From NCBI GenBank assembly GCA_934215455.1, contig CAKPZX010000060.1, forward strand, positions 1 through 6,852: DNA of 6,852 nt, written 5' to 3'. The position numbers and the translations under genes are program-made. Positions 1 to 5,535 of this stretch are shown in pieces (position 1 is the stretch's first letter; each line of letters starts with the position of its first letter). Under the pieces are notes generated by a model. That model saw nothing but the letters and a program-made list of their open reading frames with translations. It did no database searches and was not told the origin of the DNA. Origin of the DNA: an uncultured Streptococcus sp. (GTDB lineage Bacteria > Bacillota > Bacilli > Lactobacillales > Streptococcaceae).

Positions 1-831
1 ACGATCCGTTTGACTTTCAATATGCTCTTTCACCAAGGCAACCACCTCATCATTGGTTGGAAGGTCCGAGTGCTGGGCATCTTCCCCCGTCACCGTAATC
101 TCCGTATAGCTAGCTGCTTGGTTTTGATAGATATATTTCCCAGCAGAGACACTGGCATCTGGGACCAACTCATCTGAATCATAGGTAATGGTCCCTGCTA
201 CTGAATACATATGAAGGGTTGTGGGGATAGCATCTTTTCCCTTGATAAAATCGGCCAACATCTCAGATTTATTTTTGATATTGGTCTCCGTGAAATTGTA
301 GGGAGTTCCGATGGTCATGAGGGTCTTGAGATCCACATCATAATCCCCCAGATAATTTTCAATAAAGGCTGTATAAATCAAGCCACCGTTGGAATGACCC
401 AATCCTTTAAAATTATTAAAATTGTATTTTTCTTGAAGGGCTTCGAAGGCTTGATTAAAGAGTTTGGCTTGCTTTTTAATGTTGCTATAGCCATCTTTGT
501 TATTTTCAAAACCAACCACAATTACCGGCTCATTGTCCTTGGCATCAATACTACCACTATAGGTGATATGCCCATCATTCCAAACCTTAACCTTAAGTAG
601 ACTGTGTTTGGTTCCTTGGCGGTCTTGGTTGAGCTTGGTCACCAAGCCATCAAAGCGGTTCTCTGTCGCAGAGCTTCCCGGGATCATGATGATGGGAGAC
701 AATTTTGAATTATAAAATTTCTCAATTTTTGAAACATTGGTCCGAGTCCAGCTATAAGAAGGAATGGCTAAAGCGATTAAGAAAAGACTGACCAAAGTAA
801 GGACGATTGCTGTTTTTTTAGATTGTTTCAT
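1..831 (-). CDS. Membrane-anchored alpha/beta hydrolase, DUF915 family (3' end beyond window)
   Basis: The frame is open from an ATG at 831 to the left edge, giving 277 residues without a stop. Family members are usually only slightly longer, so little is missing. Residues about 8-26 form a hydrophobic N-terminal anchor after a Lys-rich start, so the catalytic domain should lie outside the membrane. The nucleophile elbow is GHSNGG (145-150, Ser147). The probable acid is Asp220 (motif YDSDELVP) and the probable catalytic His is His254 (motif QHSDLP). The segment PIIMIPGSSA (46-55) fits the oxyanion strand. These are hallmarks of the streptococcal/lactobacillal DUF915 surface hydrolases, whose substrate is generally unknown; esterase or lipase activity is only inferred. 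The start overlaps the end of the EIIC-like gene by 14 bp, and a good AAAGGAGA ribosome site lies at 837-844 inside that gene, so the two are co-transcribed and probably translationally coupled. Confidence 0.88.
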   Translation of the reverse strand, partial: MKQSKKTAIVLTLVSLFLIALAIPSYSWTRTNVSKIEKFYNSKLSPIIMIPGSSATENRFDGLVTKLNQDRQGTKHSLLKVKVWNDGHITYSGSIDAKDNEPVIVVGFENNKDGYSNIKKQAKLFNQAFEALQEKYNFNNFKGLGHSNGGLIYTAFIENYLGDYDVDLKTLMTIGTPYNFTETNIKNKSEMLADFIKGKDAIPTTLHMYSVAGTITYDSDELVPDASVSAGKYIYQNQAASYTEITVTGEDAQHSDLPTNDEVVALVKEHIESQTDR

Positions 832-2110
832 CGCTTTCTCCTTTCACTTTTAAATCTTTTCGGATACGATTTCCCATGCGGACAAATGGTAGATAAAGGA
901 GCACATCGATGGCAAAACAAAGGATACTGACAGCTAAAGCCCTCAAACTTCCTCCGGTTCCAATAAAAGCATAGAGAAGACTCGGCGTCCCATCTGGCAC
1001 TGGATAGACGGCTGCAGGCATCAGCTTGAAGCACAAAGCTAGAGCTGCTATTCCCATATTCACCAAGGGGATCAATAAGAAGGGAATCACATATAGGAGG
1101 TTGAGAAGGACTGGTATGCCTACCATGAAGGAAGCCCCATTGTTAAAGAGACTTGGAAACAGACTGAGAAGGCTGACTTTCTTGTCCTTTTGACTTCGTG
1201 AAACCAATAAGATTGCAACCAAAAGCGCTAGGACAGCGCCGACACCAGCCACCAGACCAAAACTGCGGTACAAATTGGTCAAGGTATAGAGATGAGGAAT
1301 GCCTGTCGTTGTATGATGTGTCACAGCGTAGGTGAGATTTTCCAAAGCAAAGTTATCATCCGCAATTGAGTTCAAGGCAAAGGCTTGACTATTTCCAAAC
1401 CAAGCAGATAGCCCACCAAATAGTCCCATGACAAAGGTGGACAAGAGATGATGACTGCTTACCGTTAGAGAAGCCAAGAACTGTCGGATAGTCTGAAAAA
1501 TATTAAATTGGTTCCCAAGAACCACAAGAAGATTGAGGCTGACCCCTAGAACTAAGGATAAGAAAATGGGACGCACAGTCTTGGGCTGATAGATAAAGTC
1601 TTTGTCCACAATCTGATCGTCACTGGCTTTAGATAGCCGAAAGATCTGTCCGATTAGATAGCCTAAAACAATGGCTAAGAGGATATTAGTCGTCGCAGGT
1701 AAGTTAATGCGTGTCAGTTGCCCATCATGGAGTGGTCCCACCAACAATTCCTGAGACCCTACAATCAAGCTGACCAAAAGAGCAGTCACGCCGGCTGTCC
1801 CCGTACTTCGGCCGTAATGCCCAGCTGTATATTTCCCAGCGAAATAAGTCGCTAAAGGTCCTGCCAGACCTCCTAAAAAATTAGAAAAATTGATAAGGAC
1901 TTGACTAATAGCTTGATCCCACGGCAACCAACTATCCATCGAAAAGAGCTGATGGATATAGCCTCGATCGGAGAAGACCGATAAGGCGATCACCCGAATG
2001 ATTCCTGAAAATAGAAAAAAAGGAAATAAGGAAACCAGAGTTTTCTGGGAAATTTGAATCAAACTTTTTTCTCGTAACCAGAAAAACTTCTGGACTAAAT
2101 ACTTGGTCAT
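818..2110 (-). CDS. PTS EIIC-like membrane protein (lactose/cellobiose type) with degenerate active site
   Basis: The 430-residue polytopic protein has about ten hydrophobic segments (roughly 23-43, 73-95, 103-123, 139-157, 181-201, 222-238, 286-304, 328-366, 383-410). Length and the C-terminal pattern GIPVLLNLLYVIPFLLIPLVN (331-351) match the EIIC domain of lactose/cellobiose-type sugar permeases. In canonical members this stretch is preceded by FNINEP, whose Glu binds sugar; here it reads FNNGAS (322-327), with Ala326 at the Glu position. The canonical GIHG motif around the substrate-site His reads GNSQ (239-242), with Ser241 at the His position. No EIIA or EIIB gene is visible nearby. Ordinary phosphotransfer transport is therefore doubtful; a facilitator, scaffold or non-sugar role is possible. 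The start is supported by AGGAGG at 2115-2120. It is the first gene of an operon with the DUF915 hydrolase. Fold assignment is firm, function is open. Confidence 0.85.
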   Translation of the reverse strand: MTKYLVQKFFWLREKSLIQISQKTLVSLFPFFLFSGIIRVIALSVFSDRGYIHQLFSMDSWLPWDQAISQVLINFSNFLGGLAGPLATYFAGKYTAGHYGRSTGTAGVTALLVSLIVGSQELLVGPLHDGQLTRINLPATTNILLAIVLGYLIGQIFRLSKASDDQIVDKDFIYQPKTVRPIFLSLVLGVSLNLLVVLGNQFNIFQTIRQFLASLTVSSHHLLSTFVMGLFGGLSAWFGNSQAFALNSIADDNFALENLTYAVTHHTTTGIPHLYTLTNLYRSFGLVAGVGAVLALLVAILLVSRSQKDKKVSLLSLFPSLFNNGASFMVGIPVLLNLLYVIPFLLIPLVNMGIAALALCFKLMPAAVYPVPDGTPSLLYAFIGTGGSLRALAVSILCFAIDVLLYLPFVRMGNRIRKDLKVKGESDETI

Positions 2111-2162
2111 GGGGCCTCCTGTTCGAGTTGATTGACTTATTCACGTTTACTGCTTTCTTCTT

Positions 2163-2171
2163 ATTATACCA
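2163..2171 (-). promoter_or_regulatory. Extended -10 promoter of the EIIC-like/DUF915 operon
   Basis: On the minus strand the sequence reads TGGTATAAT, a consensus extended -10 (TG-N-TATAAT). It lies about 50 bp upstream of the EIIC-like start codon, giving a predicted leader of roughly 45 nt. At a 17-bp spacing the -35 position reads AAAGGA, which is not consensus; extended -10 promoters can tolerate this. Confidence 0.65.
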
Positions 2172-2254
2172 TAGTGGCGAGCCTTTCCTTTCGTTTTTAG
2201 AAGCAGCATCTTTTGAGAACACTTTTAAAATTTTCACAATTTTTCAAAAATTCT

Positions 2255-2283
2255 TTGACAGGGGTCTTCATTTCCTCTATACT
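2255..2283 (+). promoter_or_regulatory. Sigma-A-type promoter of the MFS efflux gene
   Basis: TTGACA at 2255-2260 and TATACT at 2278-2283 are separated by exactly 17 bp. The upstream 35 bp are very A/T-rich and could act as an UP element. Transcription should begin near 2290, inside the palindrome at 2285-2300, leaving an unusually long leader of about 140 nt before the MFS start. Confidence 0.8.
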
Positions 2284-2284
2284 A

Positions 2285-2300
2285 TTTGTTAGCTAACAAA
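2285..2300. promoter_or_regulatory. Perfect 16-bp palindrome over the MFS transcription start (likely operator)
   Basis: TTTGTTAGCTAACAAA is its own reverse complement over all 16 bases. It begins two bases after the -10 hexamer and spans the predicted start site, the classic place for a repressor to block initiation. Size and symmetry suit a dimeric MarR- or TetR-type repressor, which often control drug-efflux genes. No regulator gene is in the window, so it would act in trans. The protein family is an inference. Confidence 0.65.
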
Positions 2301-2307
2301 ACGATGA

Positions 2308-2382
2308 ATCAGGTTACCGTCGGTCCTGCTATGCTCATAGCGATTGGAGCTGACGGAAAATCAGATCGTAACCATGATTTTT
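2308..2382 (+). ncRNA. Structured 5' leader of the MFS gene (unidentified cis-regulatory RNA candidate)
   Basis: The transcript can fold into one long, multi-segment hairpin. The outer stem pairs ATCAGGTTAC (2308-2317) with GTAACC plus TGAT (2368-2373, 2375-2378), with one bulged A at 2374. The middle stem pairs CGTCGG (2318-2323) with CTGACG (2350-2355), including one G-U pair, and TCC (2324-2326) with GGA (2346-2348). The apical stem is GCTAT/ATAGC (2328-2332, 2337-2341) with a GCUC loop. A 12-nt one-sided internal loop, GAAAATCAGATC (2356-2367), lies between middle and outer stems. Five Ts (2378-2382) follow the outer stem, so it may act as an attenuator. I do not recognise it as T-box, guanidine, ZTP, preQ1, THF, fluoride or manganese riboswitch. 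Folding is from inspection only. Confidence 0.5.
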
Positions 2383-2399
2383 ATACCATAGTCCATATC

Positions 2400-2419
2400 T
2401 TTAGGAAGATTTAGGAGGA
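2400..2419 (+). promoter_or_regulatory. MFS ribosome-binding site within a tandem 10-bp repeat
   Basis: TTTAGGAAGA (2400-2409) is followed directly by TTTAGGAGGA (2410-2419), differing at one base. The second copy holds the AGGAGG Shine-Dalgarno (2413-2418), 12 nt before the ATG at 2431, which is rather long. The first copy offers only a weak AGGA and is too far from the start to serve it. The stop codon of the small leader frame (2304-2414) overlaps the Shine-Dalgarno. Confidence 0.6.
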
Positions 2420-2430
2420 ATCAGACACCG

Positions 2431-3825
2431 ATGTCACAAGAAAAAATTTCAGCCAAGGTCCTATATGCTATTTTTGCAACAGGGATCCTTTCCTTTTGCG
2501 GGGTGGCTGGAGAAACTGCCATGAATATCACCTTCCCAATATTGATGAAGGAATTTGAGATCAATACCGCAACCGTCCAGTGGGTCACCACCATCTATCT
2601 TCTAGTGGTTGCCTGTGTAGTCCCCTTATCTGCCTACCTCAAGCGCTCTTTTAAAATGAAGTCCATCTTTTTAGTTGGAAATCTCCTATCTGTTTTAGGT
2701 GTTCTCATTGACTTCCTAGCTCCTAGTTTTGGCTTTGTGGTTTTGGGTCGCTTGGTCCAAGGAATGGGGGTTGGTTTTGCCCTTCCTCTGATGTTTAATA
2801 TCATTTTAGAGCAGGTCCCAAAACGCAAGATCGGTCTCATGATGGGAGTGGGTACCCTGATCACAGCCATCGCTCCCGCCATTGGGCCTACTGTCGGTGG
2901 TCTCTTGACGGCTAACTTCGGTTGGCGGTCCATCTTTTTGGTTCAATTCCCGATCCTTCTAGCTTCACTGGTTGCAGGGCTTCGCTCCATTGAACAAATC
3001 AGTAAAGTCAAACGAGAAACGCTTGATATCATGAGCCTTCTCGCCATTATTGCTTCATTTTTAGGCTTGATTTTAGGGATTCACGGTCTTTCTGATCATG
3101 CTTTCTTTAGTTTTTCTGTCCTTGGTTGGCTGGTGATCGGGTTCTTGGGACTCGTTCTCTTAGTCTGGCGGTCCAATCAGTTGGAGACTCCCATTATCAA
3201 CCTTGCCATCTTAAAAAATCCTCTCCTCACTGGCCATGTTCTTGCCTTTTTCACTTTTCAATTAGGTTCTCTGGCCATGAGTTTCCTCTTGCCCAATTAT
3301 GTCCAATTGGTCAACCACTCGAGTACCACACTTGCAGCCTTGATGCTGCTTCCAGGAGCCATCATTGGGGCTGGTTTTGCTCCCTTCTCTGGTCTCATTC
3401 TAGATAAGTTGGGCGCCCGTAAACCGATTCTCCTTGGAGCTGCTTTAATCCTTCTGGCCCATTTCCACTTCACCCTCTTTGGCCTGAAGCTGACAAATGG
3501 CTTGATTCTCATCTTTTACATGATCTTCATGACCGGTATGGGATTGGCCTTTGGCAATATCATGACCAACGGACAAAAACAACTCTCTCTGGAAGAGCAA
3601 CCCGATGCGAACGCGATCTTTAACACTCTGCAACAATTTGCAGGTGCTGTCGGAACAACCCTGGCTTCACTGATCGTTGCCATGAGCCAAGCCAATCAAA
3701 AGATGGACTTCACCCAAGCCACTGCTAAAGGAAGTCGCAACGGTTTTATGGTTCTATTTGCCTTAGGAATCTTCCAACTCCTTCTCTTATTTTGGGTTGT
3801 GGGAAAAGAAAATGAAACAGACTAA
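2431..3825 (+). CDS. DHA2-family (LmrB/EmrB-type) multidrug efflux MFS transporter
   Basis: The 464-residue integral membrane protein has the length and hydrophobicity of 14-helix DHA2 proton/drug antiporters. Helix 1 carries GETAMNITFPILM (27-39), matching the motif of LmrB-like exporters. A motif-A-like loop is LSAYLKRSFKMKS (66-78), lacking the usual Asp, as is common in DHA2. Motif B is GRLVQGMGVGFALP (106-119, Arg107). The antiporter motif C is APAIGPTVGG (148-157). A second motif-A-like loop, GLILDKLGARK (321-331, Asp325, Arg330), begins the C-terminal half, and QQFAGAVGTTLAS (401-413) is typical of the late helices. It should export amphipathic drugs or toxic metabolites using the proton gradient; the substrate cannot be read from sequence. 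It stands alone between its own promoter, palindrome and structured leader on one side and a terminator on the other, so expression is probably inducible. Confidence 0.9.
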   Translation: MSQEKISAKVLYAIFATGILSFCGVAGETAMNITFPILMKEFEINTATVQWVTTIYLLVVACVVPLSAYLKRSFKMKSIFLVGNLLSVLGVLIDFLAPSFGFVVLGRLVQGMGVGFALPLMFNIILEQVPKRKIGLMMGVGTLITAIAPAIGPTVGGLLTANFGWRSIFLVQFPILLASLVAGLRSIEQISKVKRETLDIMSLLAIIASFLGLILGIHGLSDHAFFSFSVLGWLVIGFLGLVLLVWRSNQLETPIINLAILKNPLLTGHVLAFFTFQLGSLAMSFLLPNYVQLVNHSSTTLAALMLLPGAIIGAGFAPFSGLILDKLGARKPILLGAALILLAHFHFTLFGLKLTNGLILIFYMIFMTGMGLAFGNIMTNGQKQLSLEEQPDANAIFNTLQQFAGAVGTTLASLIVAMSQANQKMDFTQATAKGSRNGFMVLFALGIFQLLLLFWVVGKENETD

Positions 3826-3836
3826 TTTATCTCATC

Positions 3837-3863
3837 AAAAACAGCAAGATTTGCTGTTTTTTT
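3837..3863. terminator. Intrinsic terminator after the MFS gene (possibly bidirectional)
   Basis: AAAAACAGCAA and TTGCTGTTTTT form an 11-bp stem with a GAT loop (3848-3850), and the 3' arm runs into seven Ts (3857-3863) on the plus strand. The reverse strand ends in five Ts, so it could also have served the decayed minus-strand gene whose stop codon overlaps the T tract. Confidence 0.85.
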
Positions 3864-3939
3864 ATTCTCCTTTTCTGACCCGTGTGACAATGCCATCAGG
3901 ATCTTGAAAGGTAAGGACACTACCGCTAAATAAACCTTG
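3862..3939 (-). pseudogene. C-terminal remnant of a VOC/glyoxalase-superfamily gene
   Basis: On the minus strand a frame ending in TAA at 3862-3864 encodes a tail containing SVLTFQDPDGIVTRVRKGE. The F-x-DPDG pattern close to the C-terminus is highly typical of vicinal-oxygen-chelate proteins (glyoxalase/bleomycin-resistance fold). Reading upstream, the frame hits an in-frame TAG at 3940-3942, and no start codon or ribosome site is present, so only about 25 codons survive. The usual metal-ligand Glu shortly after the DPDG motif is not evident. I infer a deleted gene whose last strand and stop remain next to the shared terminator. The match rests on a short motif, so confidence is moderate. Confidence 0.5.
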
Positions 3940-3941
3940 CT

Positions 3942-3973
3942 AGAATAGACGTATGCCCTATTCTTTCTTTTTT
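3942..3973 (+). terminator. Weak A/T-rich hairpin with T tract
   Basis: AGAATAG (3942-3948) pairs perfectly with CTATTCT (3958-3964) across a 9-nt loop and is followed by TTCTTTTTT. The stem has only two G-C pairs, so termination would be weak. It may be a backup behind the MFS terminator, insulating the metal transporter promoter. The rest of the 3864-4102 gap holds the VOC remnant and the metal transporter promoter. Confidence 0.35.
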
Positions 3974-4044
3974 ACTTACAATGCCAAAGATTATAACTTA
4001 AATTTCATTAAATTGTCGAACTTTTATAATTTGAGTTGAAATCC

Positions 4045-4073
4045 TTGCTTTCTTTTTGTGTTTTATTTATAAT
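4045..4073 (+). promoter_or_regulatory. Promoter of the VIT-family transporter gene
   Basis: TTGCTT (4045-4050) and TATAAT (4068-4073) are 17 bp apart. The predicted start near 4080 leaves a leader of about 23 nt with AAAGGAG at 4089-4095, seven bases from the ATG. Another TATAAT at 4025-4030 has no recognisable -35 and looks secondary. Confidence 0.7.
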
Positions 4074-4081
4074 CATTCTAA
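4067..4081. promoter_or_regulatory. Putative PerR box overlapping the -10 of the VIT gene
   Basis: TTATAATCATTCTAA has the 7-1-7 inverted-repeat layout of a PerR box and differs from the PerR consensus TTATAATNATTATAA at one base. The two arms match at six of seven positions. It covers the whole -10 hexamer, so bound PerR would block RNA polymerase. PerR is the peroxide- and metal-sensing Fur-family repressor of streptococci. That PerR rather than another Fur-type protein binds here is an inference. Confidence 0.6.
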
Positions 4082-4102
4082 ATAAGATAAAGGAGACATT
4101 GT

Positions 4103-4798
4103 ATGACTGAAATGAAACATGGAGTAGATGAATCATTTAACGACCGATTGAATATCTTGAGAGCCGCTGTTCTCGGGGCCAATGATGGAATCATTTCTAT
4201 TGCTGGGGTGGTGATTGGGGTAGCCAGTGCCACATCAAACATCTGGATCATTTTCCTATCTGGCTTATCGGCGATTCTAGCAGGTGCCTTTTCGATGGCG
4301 GGCGGTGAGTATGTCTCTGTTTCCACACAAAAAGACACGGAAGAAGCCGCTGTGAACCGCGAACAAGCCTTGTTGGATCGCGATCCCAAGTTAGCGAGAG
4401 AATCTCTCTACCACGCTTATCTTCAAAATGGAGAATGCGAAACTTCCGCAAAGATTTTGACAGAACGGGCCTTTCTGAAACATCCACTCAAAGCCCTGGT
4501 CGAAGAGAAATATGGTATCGAATACGAGGAGTTTACCAATCCTTGGCATGCTGCTGCCTCTAGCTTCCTTGCTTTTTCGGTTGGTTCCCTTCCTCCAATG
4601 CTCTCTATCATTCTCTTTCCAGCTGCCTATCGCATTCCGGTGACGGTCTTCGTTGTTGGATTATCTTTGATCTTCACTGGCTATACCAGTGCAAAACTGG
4701 GAAAAGCACCAACCAAGCCAGCCATGCTTCGCAACCTCATCATTGGCCTCCTTACCATGGGAGTAACCTATTTCTTTGGACAACTCTTTAGTATCTAA
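4103..4798 (+). CDS. VIT1/CCC1-family Fe2+/Mn2+ transporter
   Basis: The 231-residue protein has the five-helix VIT layout. NDRLNILRAAVLGANDGIIS (13-32) opens helix 1 with conserved Asp28. GAFSMAGGEYVSVSTQKDTE (61-80) ends helix 2 with conserved Met65 and Glu69. Residues about 76-145 form the cytoplasmic metal-binding loop, rich in Glu (80, 81, 88, 100, 111, 113, 121, 134, 135, 140, 142, 143). Three further helices follow, starting with AAASSFLAFSVGSLPPMLSI (150-169). Asp28 and Met65 are spaced like the Asp and Met reported to matter in the plant VIT1 structure (D43 and M80). Family members move Fe2+ or Mn2+ out of the cytosol, here presumably across the cell membrane, lowering free metal. 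The length is normal and the gene stands alone. Its -10 lies in a likely PerR box, which fits iron detoxification during peroxide stress. Choice between iron and manganese is not settled by sequence. Confidence 0.9.
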   Translation: MTEMKHGVDESFNDRLNILRAAVLGANDGIISIAGVVIGVASATSNIWIIFLSGLSAILAGAFSMAGGEYVSVSTQKDTEEAAVNREQALLDRDPKLARESLYHAYLQNGECETSAKILTERAFLKHPLKALVEEKYGIEYEEFTNPWHAAASSFLAFSVGSLPPMLSIILFPAAYRIPVTVFVVGLSLIFTGYTSAKLGKAPTKPAMLRNLIIGLLTMGVTYFFGQLFSI

Positions 4799-4828
4799 AA
4801 AAGCTGAGACCTTTGTCTCAGCTTTTTC
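4797..4828. terminator. Bidirectional terminator between VIT and FMN reductase genes
   Basis: AAAAGCTGAGAC (4799-4810) pairs with GTCTCAGCTTTT (4815-4826) over 12 bp with a CTTT loop. Both outer flanks are A/T tracts, so it terminates both convergent genes. It begins at the VIT stop codon and ends one base before the reductase stop. Confidence 0.9.
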
Positions 4829-5368
4829 TTATGCTTCTAATAGAGCTTGTGCTTGTTTTTTCAGTCCTTCCACTGCTTCGTCCGTCAAGATTAATTCACC
4901 TGTTTCCCAAGCTTCTGGGTTAACGGTTGTTCCAGTAAACTCTCCAACTACTTGAGTTCGAACGAAAGGCAAGAGCGCTTGGTAAGCCGCAAACATTGGT
5001 TCGTGTCCGGCATTGGCTACTGAAGAAACCGTTACGATCTTATCTTGAAGGGCAGATGGACCACGAGTTTCTGACAGGTCCAGGGCACGGCTAAGCCAGT
5101 CGATCAGGTTTTTCACTACACCTGGAATAGCAAAGTTATAGACTGGCGAGAAGATCCAGATGGCATCCGCAGCAAGAACCGCATCACGCGCTGCTTGTAC
5201 AGCTGGCAAGGTTGGTGTTTCCAAATCTTGGTTCATCATTGGGATGTCCTTATAGTCCAAGTAAGTCACCGTTGCTTTTCCTTCCAGAAGACTTTCTGCT
5301 TTCTTAGCCATTTGGTGGTTAAAAGATCCTTGACGAAGGGATCCGACAATAAATAAAATGTTTTTCAT
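4829..5368 (-). CDS. NAD(P)H-dependent FMN reductase / quinone reductase-like flavoprotein
   Basis: The 179-residue cytosolic protein has the flavodoxin-like FMN_red fold. [17 protein letters not shown] (1-17) contains the beta1 strand and the GSLRxGSxN phosphate-binding loop. [20 protein letters not shown] (74-93) is the second flavin-binding signature typical of this family. A third loop is [10 protein letters not shown] (114-123). Such enzymes use NAD(P)H to reduce FMN, quinones, azo dyes or chromate by two-electron transfer; the physiological substrate is not determinable here. The length is standard. The ATG at 5368 is preceded by AGAGG (5377-5381). It is monocistronic, with a strong promoter framed by two matching inverted repeats, pointing to tight repression released by a specific, probably redox or electrophile, signal. 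Confidence 0.9.
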   Translation of the reverse strand: MKNILFIVGSLRQGSFNHQMAKKAESLLEGKATVTYLDYKDIPMMNQDLETPTLPAVQAARDAVLAADAIWIFSPVYNFAIPGVVKNLIDWLSRALDLSETRGPSALQDKIVTVSSVANAGHEPMFAAYQALLPFVRTQVVGEFTGTTVNPEAWETGELILTDEAVEGLKKQAQALLEA

Positions 5369-5386
5369 AGTTGTTTCCTCTATTGT

Positions 5387-5405
5387 TGTAAGATTATTTG
5401 TTACA
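5387..5405. promoter_or_regulatory. Operator candidate O2 at the transcription start (TGTAA-N9-TTACA)
   Basis: TGTAAGATTATTTGTTACA has the same 5-9-5 layout as O1, with arms that extend to 6 bp (TTGTAA/TTACAA, 5386-5406). It lies from the predicted start site into the leader. Its centre is 42 bp from that of O1, about four helical turns, so dimers would sit on the same face of the DNA. Confidence 0.6.
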
Positions 5406-5411
5406 ATAGCT

Positions 5412-5439
5412 ATTATACACGATCATAATGTAATGTCAA
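5412..5439 (-). promoter_or_regulatory. Consensus promoter of the FMN reductase gene
   Basis: Read on the minus strand, TTGACA (5434-5439) and TATAAT (5412-5417) are both perfect consensus hexamers, with a 16-bp spacer. Transcription should start near 5405, leaving a leader of about 37 nt. A promoter this strong usually needs a repressor, which the flanking inverted repeats suggest. Confidence 0.85.
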
Positions 5440-5447
5440 GCGTTACA
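5429..5447. promoter_or_regulatory. Operator candidate O1 over the -35 (TGTAA-N9-TTACA)
   Basis: TGTAATGTCAAGCGTTACA has perfect 5-bp arms around a 9-bp centre and fully covers the -35 hexamer. The same arms and spacing recur at 5387-5405. Confidence 0.6.
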
Positions 5448-5504
5448 ACTTGGATTTTTTAAACTTTTATTTCATTTCACTAAGGGAGAGCCAAGAGGAG
5501 TGAG

Positions 5505-5535
5505 AAAAAAAGGTTAGACAAAAGCGTCCAACCTT
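5505..5535 (-). terminator. Intrinsic terminator of the Rpn-family gene
   Basis: On the minus strand AAGGTTGGAC pairs with GTCTAACCTT (plus-strand arms 5526-5535 and 5510-5519, one G-U pair) around a 6-nt loop, followed by seven Us (plus-strand As 5505-5511). It is about 150 nt past the Rpn stop codon. The stretch between, 5536-5683, shows no convincing gene. The short stretch 5448-5504 beyond it shows nothing I can name. Confidence 0.75.

Noticed and set aside
211..600. 129-codon plus-strand open frame
   Set aside because: It lies wholly antisense to the DUF915 hydrolase, whose catalytic motifs are clear. It has no ribosome site and looks like an accidental frame.
828..2237. Minus-strand frames at 828-1034 and 1932-2237
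   Set aside because: They are out-of-frame shadows of the EIIC-like gene and its leader and show no family motifs.
2634..3636. Several open frames on both strands within the MFS gene
   Set aside because: All lie inside the efflux gene in other frames, with composition expected of shadows and no ribosome sites.
4013..4030. TTGTCG and TATAAT as a second promoter of the VIT gene
   Set aside because: The two are only 6 bp apart, far too close for a -35/-10 pair. A -10-only promoter cannot be excluded but is not supported.
4078..4611. Minus-strand open frames across the VIT gene
   Set aside because: Antisense shadows of a well-supported VIT protein; they carry no recognisable domains.
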